Below the pieces are notes generated by a model. That model saw nothing but the letters and a program-made list of their open reading frames with translations. It was not told where the DNA came from and ran no database searches. Below are positions 24,276-33,766 of a stretch of 64,000 nucleotides of DNA, piece after piece (positions within the stretch are counted from its first letter, which is position 1; each line of letters starts with the position of its first letter). The DNA comes from Thermoactinomyces intermedius (GTDB taxonomy: Bacteria; Bacillota; Bacilli; Thermoactinomycetales; Thermoactinomycetaceae): the NCBI RefSeq assembly GCF_016055025.1, contig NZ_JAECVW010000001.1. One strand, 5' to 3'. The position numbers and the translations under genes were made by a program.

Positions 24276-27200
24276 ATGAAGCATTTTTCGAAAGTTTTAG
24301 TAGCCAATCGTGGCGAAATTGCTACCCGGATTTTTCGCGCTTGCACCGAGCTGGGGATTCGCACGGTCGCTGTTTACACCGAGCAGGACAGCTTGTCCCT
24401 TCATCGTTACAAAGCGGATGAAGCTTATCTGATCGGCGAGGGAAAAGGCCCGATTGAAGCGTATTTGGATATTGATGCCATCTTGGAAGTAGCAAAACGC
24501 CATGATGTGGATGCTATTCATCCCGGTTACGGCTTTTTGGCGGAAAATGCCGAATTTGCCAAACGATGCAAAGAAGAGGGGATTGTATTTATCGGTCCGT
24601 CCCCGGAGCATATCAAGATGTTTGGCGATAAGGTGGAAGCCCGTGAAATGGCTGTTAAAGCCGGGATTCCGGTCATTCCTGGTACCCCTGATCCGATTCA
24701 GTCACTGAAAGAAGCGCAAGAGTTTACGGAAAAGCACGGATTTCCGGTCATCATCAAAGCAGCTTCCGGTGGAGGCGGCCGCGGGATGCGGATTGTCCGC
24801 AAGGCGGAGGAATTGAAAGACGCGGTCGAACGGGCCCGGTCCGAAGCGAAATCCGCTTTTGGCAATGCCGCGGTTTATATCGAGAAATATTTGGAAAATC
24901 CTAAACATATCGAAGTGCAAATTTTGGCAGACTCTTACGGGAATGTCGTACATCTGTATGACCGGGATTGTTCCATCCAACGCCGCCATCAAAAAGTGAT
25001 TGAAGTGGCGCCGAGTGTGTCGCTGGATGAGGATTTGCGCGAACAGATTTGTGAAGCGGCTTTGAATCTGATGAAAAAAGCCCGTTACATCAACGCCGGA
25101 ACGGTTGAATTTTTGGTCACCGGTGATCAAAAGTTTTACTTCATCGAAGTGAATCCGCGGGTGCAGGTGGAGCACACCATCACGGAATTAATCACCGGGG
25201 TGGACATCGTGCAATCCCAAATCCGGATTGCGGAAGGATATGCTTTAACCGATCCGGAAGTGGGCGTGCCGGCACAGTCGGAAATCACCACCCGCGGGTA
25301 TGCGATTCAATGCCGTGTGACCACCGAGGACCCGGAGCGCGATTTCCTGCCGGAAACGGGGAAATTGCTTGCGTACCGCTCGGGCGGCGGATTCGGCATC
25401 CGGTTGGATTCCGGTAACGCTTATCCCGGGGCGGTCATTACACCGCACTACGATTCATTGTTGGTGAAAGTTTCTTCCTGGGCGATGACTTACGAACAAG
25501 CGGCCCAAAAAATGTTGCGCACGTTGAGGGAATTCCGGGTCCGCGGAGTGAAAACCAATATTCCGTTTATGGAAAATGTGGTGCAACATCCGGTGTTTTT
25601 AAGCGGGAAGTATGATACTTCGTTCATTGACACAACACCGGAATTGTTTGAGTTTCCAAAGCGGAGAGACCGTGGAACCAAACTGTTGAATTATATCGGT
25701 CAGACGGTCGTCAACGGTTATCCGGGATTGCCCAAAGACAAGAAGCCCAACTTTCCCAAACCACGTGTGCCCGTGGTTCCTTATGACCGGGAATATCCGC
25801 GCGGAACGAAGCAAATTTTGGACGAGCAGGGAGCCGAAGGGCTGATTGACTGGATTCGAAACAGCGAGCGCCTTTTAGTGACGGATACGACCTTTCGCGA
25901 TGCCCATCAGTCTTTGTTTGCCACCAGAATGCGCACCTATGATTTATTAAAAATTGCTGAAGCGACGGGAAAACTGGCTCCGGGATTGTTCTCGCTGGAG
26001 ATGTGGGGAGGAGCCACTTTTGATACGGCAATGCGCTTTTTAAATGAAGATCCTTGGGAAAGATTGCACTTACTTCGTGAACGGATTCCCAATATTTTGT
26101 TTCAAATGCTGTTCAGAGGCGCCAATGCGGTGGGTTACACCAATTATCCCGATAATGTGATCCGGAAGTTTGTGCAACTGGCTGCAAAGAGCGGCATTGA
26201 CGTTTTCCGGATTTTTGACAGCTTAAACTGGATTGAAGGCATGCGGGTGGCGATCGATGCCGTGCGCGAAACCGGAAAAATTGCCGAAGCGACCATTTGT
26301 TACACCGGGGATATCACGGATCCGTCCCGCAACAAATACACGCTGAAATATTATGTGGAGCTGGCCAAAGAGTTGGAAAAAGCGGGGGCGCAAATCCTGG
26401 CGATAAAAGATATGGCCGGATTGTTGAAACCATTTGCGGCTTATCAGCTGGTGAAAGCTTTAAAAGAAGAGATCGGCATTCCGATTCATTTGCACACGCA
26501 TGATACCAGCGGAGTGCAGATGTCGACGCTGATCAAGGCTTATGAAGCCGGAGTCGACATTGTGGATACCGCCATCAGTTCCATGTCCGGATTTACTTCA
26601 CAGCCCAGCCTGAATGGGTTGGTTGCCGCATTGCGTGGTGATAAGAGAGAAACCGGATTGGATTTGCAGGAGATCCAAAAGCTTTCCGATTACTGGGAAG
26701 ATGTGCGGGCTTATTATGCCGGCTTTGAAAGTGACATCAAATCACCGACCGCCGAAGTGTATGTCCATGAAATGCCGGGCGGACAATACACCAACTTGCG
26801 CCAGCAGGCGAATGCGGTCGGTCTGGGCGATCGCTGGGATGAAGTGAAAAAAGCTTATGCCACGGTAAACAAAATGTTTGGAGACATTGTCAAAGTCACT
26901 CCTTCTTCCAAAGTGGTCGGGGACATGGCCCTGTTTATGGTGCAAAACAACCTGTCGGAACAGGATGTTTATGAAAAAGGCCACCGTTATGACTTCCCGG
27001 AATCGGTCATTCAGTTTTTCCAAGGTTATTTGGGTCAACCGCCGGGGGGATTTCCGGAAAAACTGCGTGATATCATTTTAAAAGGACGCGAATATTTCAC
27101 TTGCCGGCCGGGCGAGTTACTGGAGCCGGTGGATTTCGGGCAAGTCCAAAAAGAGCTGGAAGAAAAAACCGGGCGGGCGGTCAATGAGTACGATGTGATG

Positions 27201-27713
27201 AGTTACATCATGTATCCGAAGGTGTTCTTGGACAAAGAAGAAAAAACCAAAGAATTCGGGGATCTCTCCGTACTGGATACGCCCACGTTCTTCTACGGGC
27301 TCCGTTACGGGGAAGAGATCAAAGTGGAGATTGAAACGGGGAAAACCTTGATTGTCAAATTGATTACGGTCGGGCCGTTGGCTCCGGACGGTACACGGAC
27401 GGTGTATTATGAATTAAACGGGCAACCGCGTGAAGTGACCGTTCGCGATTTGTCAGCCAAAGCAACGGTCGAATCGCGCCGCAAAGCGGATCCGGACGTG
27501 ACAGGCCATGTGGGCGCCACGATGCCGGGGCATGTGGTGAAAATCTTGGTCGAGAAAGGGGACAAGGTGAAGAAAGGAGAACACCTTGCCGTCACCGAGG
27601 CCATGAAGATGGAAACGACGATTCAGGCGCCGTTTGACGGTGTGGTCAAGGAAATTCATGTGAAAAATGGAGATGCCATCGAGACAGGGGACTTGTTGAT
27701 TGAAATGGAGTAA
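24276..27713 (+). CDS. pyc: Pyruvate carboxylase
   Basis: This biotin enzyme makes oxaloacetate from pyruvate and bicarbonate with ATP, refilling the TCA cycle. At 1145 residues it is full length. Domains in order are: biotin carboxylase (about 1-450) with VLVANRGEIATRIFRA, HPGYGFLAENAEFA, the ATP-grasp glycine loop ASGGGGRGM and IEVNPRVQVEHTITE; carboxyltransferase (about 525-800) with TDTTFRDAHQSLFATRMRTY and the metal/carbamyl-Lys stretch ILAIKDMAGLLKP; the PYC/OADA linker domain; and biotinyl carrier (about 1070-1145) with biotin Lys in EAMKMET. The ATG at 24276 has a good site; an upstream frame does not. sucCD elsewhere in the window act in the same cycle. Confidence 0.97.
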   Translation: MKHFSKVLVANRGEIATRIFRACTELGIRTVAVYTEQDSLSLHRYKADEAYLIGEGKGPIEAYLDIDAILEVAKRHDVDAIHPGYGFLAENAEFAKRCKEEGIVFIGPSPEHIKMFGDKVEAREMAVKAGIPVIPGTPDPIQSLKEAQEFTEKHGFPVIIKAASGGGGRGMRIVRKAEELKDAVERARSEAKSAFGNAAVYIEKYLENPKHIEVQILADSYGNVVHLYDRDCSIQRRHQKVIEVAPSVSLDEDLREQICEAALNLMKKARYINAGTVEFLVTGDQKFYFIEVNPRVQVEHTITELITGVDIVQSQIRIAEGYALTDPEVGVPAQSEITTRGYAIQCRVTTEDPERDFLPETGKLLAYRSGGGFGIRLDSGNAYPGAVITPHYDSLLVKVSSWAMTYEQAAQKMLRTLREFRVRGVKTNIPFMENVVQHPVFLSGKYDTSFIDTTPELFEFPKRRDRGTKLLNYIGQTVVNGYPGLPKDKKPNFPKPRVPVVPYDREYPRGTKQILDEQGAEGLIDWIRNSERLLVTDTTFRDAHQSLFATRMRTYDLLKIAEATGKLAPGLFSLEMWGGATFDTAMRFLNEDPWERLHLLRERIPNILFQMLFRGANAVGYTNYPDNVIRKFVQLAAKSGIDVFRIFDSLNWIEGMRVAIDAVRETGKIAEATICYTGDITDPSRNKYTLKYYVELAKELEKAGAQILAIKDMAGLLKPFAAYQLVKALKEEIGIPIHLHTHDTSGVQMSTLIKAYEAGVDIVDTAISSMSGFTSQPSLNGLVAALRGDKRETGLDLQEIQKLSDYWEDVRAYYAGFESDIKSPTAEVYVHEMPGGQYTNLRQQANAVGLGDRWDEVKKAYATVNKMFGDIVKVTPSSKVVGDMALFMVQNNLSEQDVYEKGHRYDFPESVIQFFQGYLGQPPGGFPEKLRDIILKGREYFTCRPGELLEPVDFGQVQKELEEKTGRAVNEYDVMSYIMYPKVFLDKEEKTKEFGDLSVLDTPTFFYGLRYGEEIKVEIETGKTLIVKLITVGPLAPDGTRTVYYELNGQPREVTVRDLSAKATVESRRKADPDVTGHVGATMPGHVVKILVEKGDKVKKGEHLAVTEAMKMETTIQAPFDGVVKEIHVKNGDAIETGDLLIEME

Positions 27714-27774
27714 AGATTGACAAACCGGCCGGATGTCATGTATATAAATGTATAAAACTTGCATATCAAAGTGC

Positions 27775-28010
27775 GATGACAGAGTGAATCAATCCGGAGC
27801 GATGCACAGAGAGCGGGTTTCGCGGCTGGAAAAACCCGTCATTTAACCGGATTGTCCCGCCTCTGGAGCGATCCGTGAAAAGCGGATTCGGTGAGCATGG
27901 CCGTTATCCAGTAAAGGGGATGCGTCTTACGAATGGTGTGGGACGCATCAATGAAGGTGGTACCGCGAAATAGCCTTTCGTCCTTCAGGGATGAAAGGCT
28001 TTTTTTGTTT
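27775..28010 (+). promoter_or_regulatory. T-box riboswitch leader of proBA
   Basis: The conserved T-box core AAGGTGGTACCGCGA is at 27954-27968, followed by a terminator stem (AGCCTTTCGTCC/GGGATGAAAGGCT and a T run, about 27973-28007). Upstream are stem I features: AGAGAG near 27811, the GGTTTCGCGGCTGG distal region, and a possible proline specifier within TTAACCGGA near 27845. By position it should sense uncharged tRNA-Pro and switch on proline synthesis when charging falls. The tRNA identity is inferred from the downstream genes. Confidence 0.88.
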
Positions 28011-28027
28011 AGAGGGAGGAAGAAGGC

Positions 28028-29137
28028 ATGGGAAAAAAGCGTGTTGTGGTGAAAGTCGGCTCCAGCAGCCTGACGGAAGCGGGCGGCGTCTTGTCAGAGA
28101 GAAAAATCAATCCGTTGGTCGGGCAAATTGCCGCCCTGATCCGGCAAGGAATGGAAGTGATCCTTGTGTCGTCCGGAGCGGTTGCCGCCGGGATCGGACG
28201 GTTGGGATGGACCCCGGCTTCGATCACTATTCCGGAAAAGCAGGCGGCTGCCGCGGTGGGCCAGAGTGCACTCATGGATACGTACCAGAAATACTTTCAA
28301 CAACATGGTTTTCCGGTGGCCCAGTTATTGCTCACGCGCTTGGACCTGGAGGACCGGAAGCGGTTTATTCACATTCGCAATACCATCGAAACGTTGTTGA
28401 AAAAGGGGATTGTTCCTATTGTCAATGAAAATGACTCGGTGGCCGTCGATGAAATTCGCGTGGGGGATAACGATACTTTGAGCAGTCTGGTGGCCATTGT
28501 GGCCCAGGCAGACCTTTTGGTGATGTTGACAGACATTGACGGCTTGTATACCAAAGATCCCCGCAAAGATCCCGAAGCCAAAAAAATTGAGGAAGTGCAT
28601 GTCATCACCAAGGAGTTGGAAGAGATAGCCGGGGGTTCCGGAAGCATCGTGGGAACCGGCGGAATGCGGACCAAAATGACTGCGGCCAAAATCGCGGTCC
28701 GATCCGGAATGCAGGTGGTGATTGCGTCCGGCAAAGAACCGGATGCATTAAGAAAAATTGTGCAAGGGGAAAAAGTGGGAACCTGTTTCCATCCGCACAG
28801 CCGTTTGCCGAGCAAAAAATCATGGCTGGCGTTCAGCACCCGGGTCAAGGGGAAAATCACGGTCGATTCCGGGGCAAAAGAGGCGCTGGTCCGGTTCAAC
28901 AAAAGCCTGCTGTTGGGCGGAGTGGTCTGTGTCAGCGGAACTTTTTTGGAAGGAGCCGTCGTGGAAATTTGCGATTTGTCCGGCCGCTCCATCGGCAAAG
29001 GGATTTCCAGCTTTTCCAGTGCCGATCTCAATCTCTTGCTGGAACGAAAAGCTTGGGATCAGGGGAATGAACGGATTCATGAAGTGGTTCACCGGGATAT
29101 GATGGTGATTTTGAAGGAGGAGGAGAAAGTCTTATGA
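28028..29137 (+). CDS. proB: Glutamate 5-kinase
   Basis: ProB phosphorylates glutamate in the first step of proline synthesis. The 369-residue product has an amino-acid-kinase domain (about 1-260): VVVKVGSSSLTEAGG, ILVSSGAVAAGIGRLG, VPIVNENDSVAVDEI, TDIDGLYTKDP and GTGGMRTKMTAAKIA. A C-terminal PUA domain follows from about 275 (GKITVDSGAKEALVR). The stop overlaps the proA start (ATGA). It lies downstream of the T-box. Confidence 0.96.
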   Translation: MGKKRVVVKVGSSSLTEAGGVLSERKINPLVGQIAALIRQGMEVILVSSGAVAAGIGRLGWTPASITIPEKQAAAAVGQSALMDTYQKYFQQHGFPVAQLLLTRLDLEDRKRFIHIRNTIETLLKKGIVPIVNENDSVAVDEIRVGDNDTLSSLVAIVAQADLLVMLTDIDGLYTKDPRKDPEAKKIEEVHVITKELEEIAGGSGSIVGTGGMRTKMTAAKIAVRSGMQVVIASGKEPDALRKIVQGEKVGTCFHPHSRLPSKKSWLAFSTRVKGKITVDSGAKEALVRFNKSLLLGGVVCVSGTFLEGAVVEICDLSGRSIGKGISSFSSADLNLLLERKAWDQGNERIHEVVHRDMMVILKEEEKVL

Positions 29138-30414
29138 TGACGGTTGATTTGCAAGACATGGTGAAAAAGAAAACACGAAAAGCCAAACAAGCTTCACGGC
29201 AATTGACAATGGTTTCCGCCCGGGAAAAAAACGAAGCTTTGATGCGTATGGGCGAGAAATTGTGGCAGATGCGGGACCGGATTTTTGAAGCCAACCAGAA
29301 AGATTTGGAAGCCGCCATCCAAAACGGCTTGTCCAAAGCGAAACAGGACCGTCTGCTGTTGAATGAAAAGCGCCTTGCCGACATGATTGAGGGGCTGAAA
29401 GTATTGGCCCAAAGCCAGGACCCGGTCGGCGAGGTGATGGAAACCCATCTCCGCCCGAACGGATTGCAAGTGGATAAAGTGCGCGTTCCGTTCGGGGTGA
29501 TTGCCATCATTTACGAATCACGGCCCAATGTCACCGTGGATGCCGCCGGTCTGGCATTGAAAGCCGGCAATGCCATTGTCCTTCGCGGAGGGAAAGAGGC
29601 GATCTTCTCCAATCAGGCGCTGGTTCGGGTCATGTGTGAAGGGCTGGCGGAAACAAAGATTCCGGTTGATTCCATTCAATTGATTGATCGGACCGGGCGG
29701 GATACGATTGATTATTTGATCCGGGACAAAGAGTCGGTCGACCTGGTGATTCCGCGCGGGGGAGCCGGATTGATTCAACGGGTTGTGCAAAATGCCCATG
29801 TGCCGGTCATTGAAACCGGTGTGGGAAATTGTCATATCTATGTGCATGCTTCCGCGGATTTCATGATGGCCCGGTCGGTGGTGGTCAATGCCAAAACCCA
29901 ACGTCCTTCGGTTTGTAATGCCATGGAAACCCTTTTGGTTGATCAGAGCATTGCGGAGGAATTTTTGCCTTTTTTGGCCCGGGAGTTGGCCGACCGGGGA
30001 GTGCAGGTCAAAGGATGTGAACAAACCTGCCGCATTTTGCAAGATGAACCTTCGCTGAAGATCGAACCGGCCGCAGAAGAAGATTACGACACCGAGTTTT
30101 TGGATTTGATCCTGGCTGTGAAAGTGGTTCAGGGAACCGGGGAAGCGCTCCGGCACATTGAACGGTTTGGGACGGGCCATTCCGAAGCCATCATTGCCGA
30201 AGATCAAAAAGCGGCGGATGCCTTTTTGACACAAGTGGATGCGGCGGCCGTGTATCACAATGCTTCCACCCGTTTTACCGACGGGGCTGAGTTTGGATTC
30301 GGCGCCGAAATGGGGATTTCCACCCAGAAATTGCATGCACGGGGCCCCATGGGATTGAAAGAGCTCACCAGTTACAAATATGTGATCCGGGGAACCGGAC
30401 AGATCCGGGAATAA
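29134..30414 (+). CDS. proA: Glutamate-5-semialdehyde dehydrogenase (gamma-glutamyl phosphate reductase)
   Basis: ProA reduces gamma-glutamyl phosphate with NADPH to the semialdehyde, the second step toward proline. It has 426 residues. Visible motifs are FGVIAIIYESRPNVTVDAAG, the GNAIVLRGGKEA loop, and the catalytic Cys in KTQRPSVCNAMETLLV (about residue 265). It ends with EFGFGAEMGISTQKLHARGP and GLKELTSYKY. It is translationally coupled to proB. proC is not nearby. Confidence 0.96.
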   Translation: MMTVDLQDMVKKKTRKAKQASRQLTMVSAREKNEALMRMGEKLWQMRDRIFEANQKDLEAAIQNGLSKAKQDRLLLNEKRLADMIEGLKVLAQSQDPVGEVMETHLRPNGLQVDKVRVPFGVIAIIYESRPNVTVDAAGLALKAGNAIVLRGGKEAIFSNQALVRVMCEGLAETKIPVDSIQLIDRTGRDTIDYLIRDKESVDLVIPRGGAGLIQRVVQNAHVPVIETGVGNCHIYVHASADFMMARSVVVNAKTQRPSVCNAMETLLVDQSIAEEFLPFLARELADRGVQVKGCEQTCRILQDEPSLKIEPAAEEDYDTEFLDLILAVKVVQGTGEALRHIERFGTGHSEAIIAEDQKAADAFLTQVDAAAVYHNASTRFTDGAEFGFGAEMGISTQKLHARGPMGLKELTSYKYVIRGTGQIRE

Positions 30415-30420
30415 ATATAA

Positions 30421-30464
30421 AGAAAGGGAATAGCAAGCGTGGCCGCTTTTGCCATTCCCTTTTT
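30421..30464. terminator. Bidirectional terminator after proBA
   Basis: AAAGGGAAT and ATTCCCTTT form the outer stem, with an inner GCAAGCG/CGCTTTTGC pairing. It lies between convergent proA and the MFS gene. Confidence 0.85.
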
Positions 30465-30466
30465 GC

Positions 30467-31852
30467 TTACATACTAGGTAGCATCCAGTGATGGAGAAAA
30501 CTCAGCTTTTCCCCATAGTGTTGTGTCGCCCAAAACAAAAGTCCGGTCAGAATCGAGATGAGCGGAATGATTTTGAACGAGAATTTGATGATGGGCATCA
30601 ATTTTAAGTCGTTGAGCACTTTGTATATGATCAACATGGCGCCGATGCCCTGTTTTTTCATGTATTTGCGATAGCCGATGGCATAGAACCAAATAATATG
30701 TAAGGCAATCAACGCAATGATCCACCACATCACCGGCGCCCCGACTTGATTGTACAGCCAGCTGCCCACCAACGGCCCCCAACTCAATCCGATCTGTGCC
30801 AGATTGGCGGCTCCGTAATAGGCACCGCGAAACCGGTCATTGCTCAACTGGTCAATCATTTGGCTGCTTACCGGGAAAATGAAAATCTCCCCGATGGTGA
30901 ATAAAATGGTTCCGCTGATAAAAATCAATTCCTGGTTTCCCAGCGAAAGCGAGGCATATCCCGCGGAAAACAGCAGGACCCCCAGCAAAATACTGCTCAA
31001 CGGGTTTCTCTGTTCCGCCCAGTTGGTGATAAAGGGCTGGAACAAGATGACAATGGCTGCATTGATCATTAACAAGAAGGAATAGATTCGTTCCCCGTTC
31101 ACGATTTCATTGGTCAGAAACATCGGCAAGCTTGTTTCCAATTGTGAATAAATGCCGTAAAAGATCATACTGCCTATGATGTAGTATCCCAATGTTTGGT
31201 CTTTTCTCATAAGATGCAAGCATTCGGACAACTGAACCTTGCCTTCATCCCTGGAATGTCGGATTTCCTTCTTGTATTTGAGCAGAAATCCGATTTGCAT
31301 TAGGGAGTAAAAAGCATATAACAAACCGGTAAGGACAAAGGTGTAAGGTCCGATCGACTGGAACAAAAAAGTCCCCAGCAAAGGACCGATCACCATGCCG
31401 ATATTGATGGCCATATAACGGTAACTGAATACTTTCAGTCGTTTTCTTTGTACGGTTAAGTCCGCCATTAACGCTTGGGAAGTGGGTTCAAAAAAAGCGC
31501 GGCACAAGCCGTGGGAAAAGCTTAACAGGATAAACGTGACATACTCTTGTGCCAACACGAACCCGAAAAAACAAAAGGTCCAGGCTGCCAAAGAAATGAC
31601 GATAATAAACCCGCGACCAAACAAGTCAGACAAATAACCGCCAACAAATCCCCCTAATGCCGCACCCAATCCCATCACTCCGAGGATGATCCCGACTTGC
31701 ATCGGGGTGAAATGAATGTGATGGGTTAAATAAAACACCAAAAATGGCAGGCTCATAAAAGAGGCAGTTCTGGTAAAACCGGTTCCAAAAAGAAGAAACA
31801 GAACCATTGGATGCATTCGTTCTTGTTGATGCCGTTCTCTTCTCGACATCAA
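30467..31852 (-). CDS. MFS transporter, drug-efflux-like
   Basis: This 461-residue major facilitator has about 12 helices. The N-terminal half holds the loop 2-3 signature GGFVGGYLSDLFGRGFII and the helix 5 type text YRYMAINIGMVIGPLLGTFL, features of DHA1 exporters such as MdtH/YdgH. Substrate is unknown. Several in-frame Met codons near the start (residues 1, 2 and 13) leave it slightly uncertain. It stands alone. Confidence 0.88.
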   Translation of the reverse strand: MMSRRERHQQERMHPMVLFLLFGTGFTRTASFMSLPFLVFYLTHHIHFTPMQVGIILGVMGLGAALGGFVGGYLSDLFGRGFIIVISLAAWTFCFFGFVLAQEYVTFILLSFSHGLCRAFFEPTSQALMADLTVQRKRLKVFSYRYMAINIGMVIGPLLGTFLFQSIGPYTFVLTGLLYAFYSLMQIGFLLKYKKEIRHSRDEGKVQLSECLHLMRKDQTLGYYIIGSMIFYGIYSQLETSLPMFLTNEIVNGERIYSFLLMINAAIVILFQPFITNWAEQRNPLSSILLGVLLFSAGYASLSLGNQELIFISGTILFTIGEIFIFPVSSQMIDQLSNDRFRGAYYGAANLAQIGLSWGPLVGSWLYNQVGAPVMWWIIALIALHIIWFYAIGYRKYMKKQGIGAMLIIYKVLNDLKLMPIIKFSFKIIPLISILTGLLFWATQHYGEKLSFLHHWMLPSM

Positions 31853-32261
31853 AACGGGTTGATGGTTTGTAATGAGACACCACCTCTTTGACGGGGATCA
31901 ATCGTTAAACAAAATAATGCTCATGCTACACTAGTAAAAACAAAAACAGGAAGAAAACATTCCCATCTCCATCTTAACGGTTATTTTGAAAATTACAATA
32001 TATAAATTTTGAAGTTCCTTTTAAATAGCTCATCGATTTTTCTATTAACACCCTGTTTTGAAATATTTTAGGCGATTAGACTATAAAATATATAATATTA
32101 TTATATAAAAACAATTTATTAATAAAATATAATATTTTCAAACATGATACTCGGTGGAACGGAAATTTGGTGGTTTGGGATTTGGTTGAGTTTATATTCA
32201 TTTTTTATTAGAATTTATTCATACAGTTTTTAAATTGTTGAGTTGATCAAAGAAGAGACAG
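31853..32261. other. AT-rich intergenic region
   Basis: About 400 bases between the divergent MFS and permease genes, strongly AT-rich from 31980 to 32150. No gene or RNA is recognised; both promoters should lie here. Confidence 0.5.
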
Positions 32262-33641
32262 GTGGTTGAGGAGAGTATGAGCAGAGAACCAGTCGGAGCG
32301 AAGGAAGATGTGTTGCAGAGAGAGTTGACGCCCGGGCAGTTGACGATGATCGGCCTGGGAAGTGCCATCGGAACCGGACTGTTTATCGGCTCCAGTTTGG
32401 CCATTCATTATGCCGGACCCGGTGTCATTGTCAGTTATGCTCTGATTTCTGTGATCGTGTTTATGATGGTGTTTTGTCTTGCCAAATTGTCCATGGAACA
32501 CCCGACGACGGGCTCATTCGGGATTCATGCGGAAAAATATCTCCATCCATGGTTGGGTTATCTGGTCCGGTATACGTATTGGGCAGCCAATGCCATTGCC
32601 ATCGGAGGCGAAGCGACGGCTGTAGGGATCTACATGCAGTATTGGTTTCCCGAAGTGCCCCGGTGGATCTTTGTGGTGGCTTTTTCTTTGCTGATTATTT
32701 TGATCAATGCCTTGTCAGTCAAAAATTTCGGCATGTTTGAATTCGGGTTTTCCACGGTCAAGGTGACGGCATTGTCGGTCTTTATTGTTTTGGGGTTGCT
32801 ACTCATTTTTGCTGAACCGGCTGAAAGCATAAACCGGCTGGCCGGTGACGGACAATTTGCCCCCCAGGGATGGTTCGGGATTTGGATGGGAATGGTGATG
32901 GCCTCTTTCAGTTTCATGGGAACAGAAATTGTTGCCGTCACGGCCGGAGAAGCCAAAGAACCCCGGCGGGCCTTGGCCAAAACCATGAAATGGATGGCCC
33001 TTCGTTTGATTCTTTTTTATCTGCTTTCCATGGCCGTGATGCTGGCTTTGATTCCCTGGCAGCAAATTGGCGGGGAACAGTTGGAACAAAGCCCGTTTGT
33101 CAAGATGTTGCAGCTTTTGAACATCCCCTATGCGGCCGGCTTGATGAATTTTATTGTGTTGACCGCCGCTTTGTCGACCATGAATGCCAACTTGTATGCT
33201 TGTACGCGGATGATGTTTTCGTTGGCCAAAAGTGAGTTTGCGCCCGAAAAGTTGGGGAAGGTCACCCGAAAAGGAGTGCCGGTTCCGGCATTGATCGTTT
33301 CGTCCTTTGGACTGATGATTGCCATCCTGCTCAATGTGACGGATGAGAAAGCCTATCAAACCTTGTTTGGAATTGCGATTTTCGGCGGGATCTTCACTTG
33401 GATGATCATCTTTTTAACCTATTTCCGCTATCAGCGATTAAAAACGGCACGGTTTTCACCGGTTGCCATCATCGGGTTTGTCGTGCTGCTTTTGGTATTC
33501 ATCACCATGTTTTTGCATCCGGCATGGAAATTCGCAATTTATATCGGGCTGGTTTGGGTGATGATTTTAAGCGTCTTTTACGGGCTGCAAAGATGGCGGA
33601 AAGCGAAAAAAAAGGGAATAAGCGAAATCAGGCTTTCATAA
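32262..33641 (+). CDS. Amino acid permease (AAT family, GabP-like)
   Basis: This 459-residue APC-superfamily transporter has about 12 helices. It opens with the AAT signature QRELTPGQLTMIGLGSAIGT followed by GLFIGSSLAIHYAGPGVI, and carries ASFSFMGTEIVAVTAGEAKE in helix 6-loop. The nearest known types are GABA, aromatic or branched amino acid permeases, so the substrate is open. The GTG at 32262 is kept as start; ATG 32277 has AGGAG only three bases away. Confidence 0.88.
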   Translation: MVEESMSREPVGAKEDVLQRELTPGQLTMIGLGSAIGTGLFIGSSLAIHYAGPGVIVSYALISVIVFMMVFCLAKLSMEHPTTGSFGIHAEKYLHPWLGYLVRYTYWAANAIAIGGEATAVGIYMQYWFPEVPRWIFVVAFSLLIILINALSVKNFGMFEFGFSTVKVTALSVFIVLGLLLIFAEPAESINRLAGDGQFAPQGWFGIWMGMVMASFSFMGTEIVAVTAGEAKEPRRALAKTMKWMALRLILFYLLSMAVMLALIPWQQIGGEQLEQSPFVKMLQLLNIPYAAGLMNFIVLTAALSTMNANLYACTRMMFSLAKSEFAPEKLGKVTRKGVPVPALIVSSFGLMIAILLNVTDEKAYQTLFGIAIFGGIFTWMIIFLTYFRYQRLKTARFSPVAIIGFVVLLLVFITMFLHPAWKFAIYIGLVWVMILSVFYGLQRWRKAKKKGISEIRLS

Positions 33642-33645
33642 TTTT

Positions 33646-33688
33646 ATAGCGGGTGATGCCAAATTTTGGCATGACCTGCTCTTTTTGT
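33646..33688 (+). terminator. Terminator after the permease gene
   Basis: The stem AGCGGGTGATGCCAAA pairs (with one mismatch) with TTTGGCATGACCTGCT, followed by a T run. Confidence 0.85.
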
Positions 33689-33766
33689 TTGAAGCAGAAA
33701 ATATAGGATCCGGAAGAACCGGCAGAGAATGGAATAAAAAGGGAAACAAAGATGGAGGTGAACCGA

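Noticed and set aside
29518..30336. 272-codon minus-strand frame
   Set aside because: Antisense shadow of proA.
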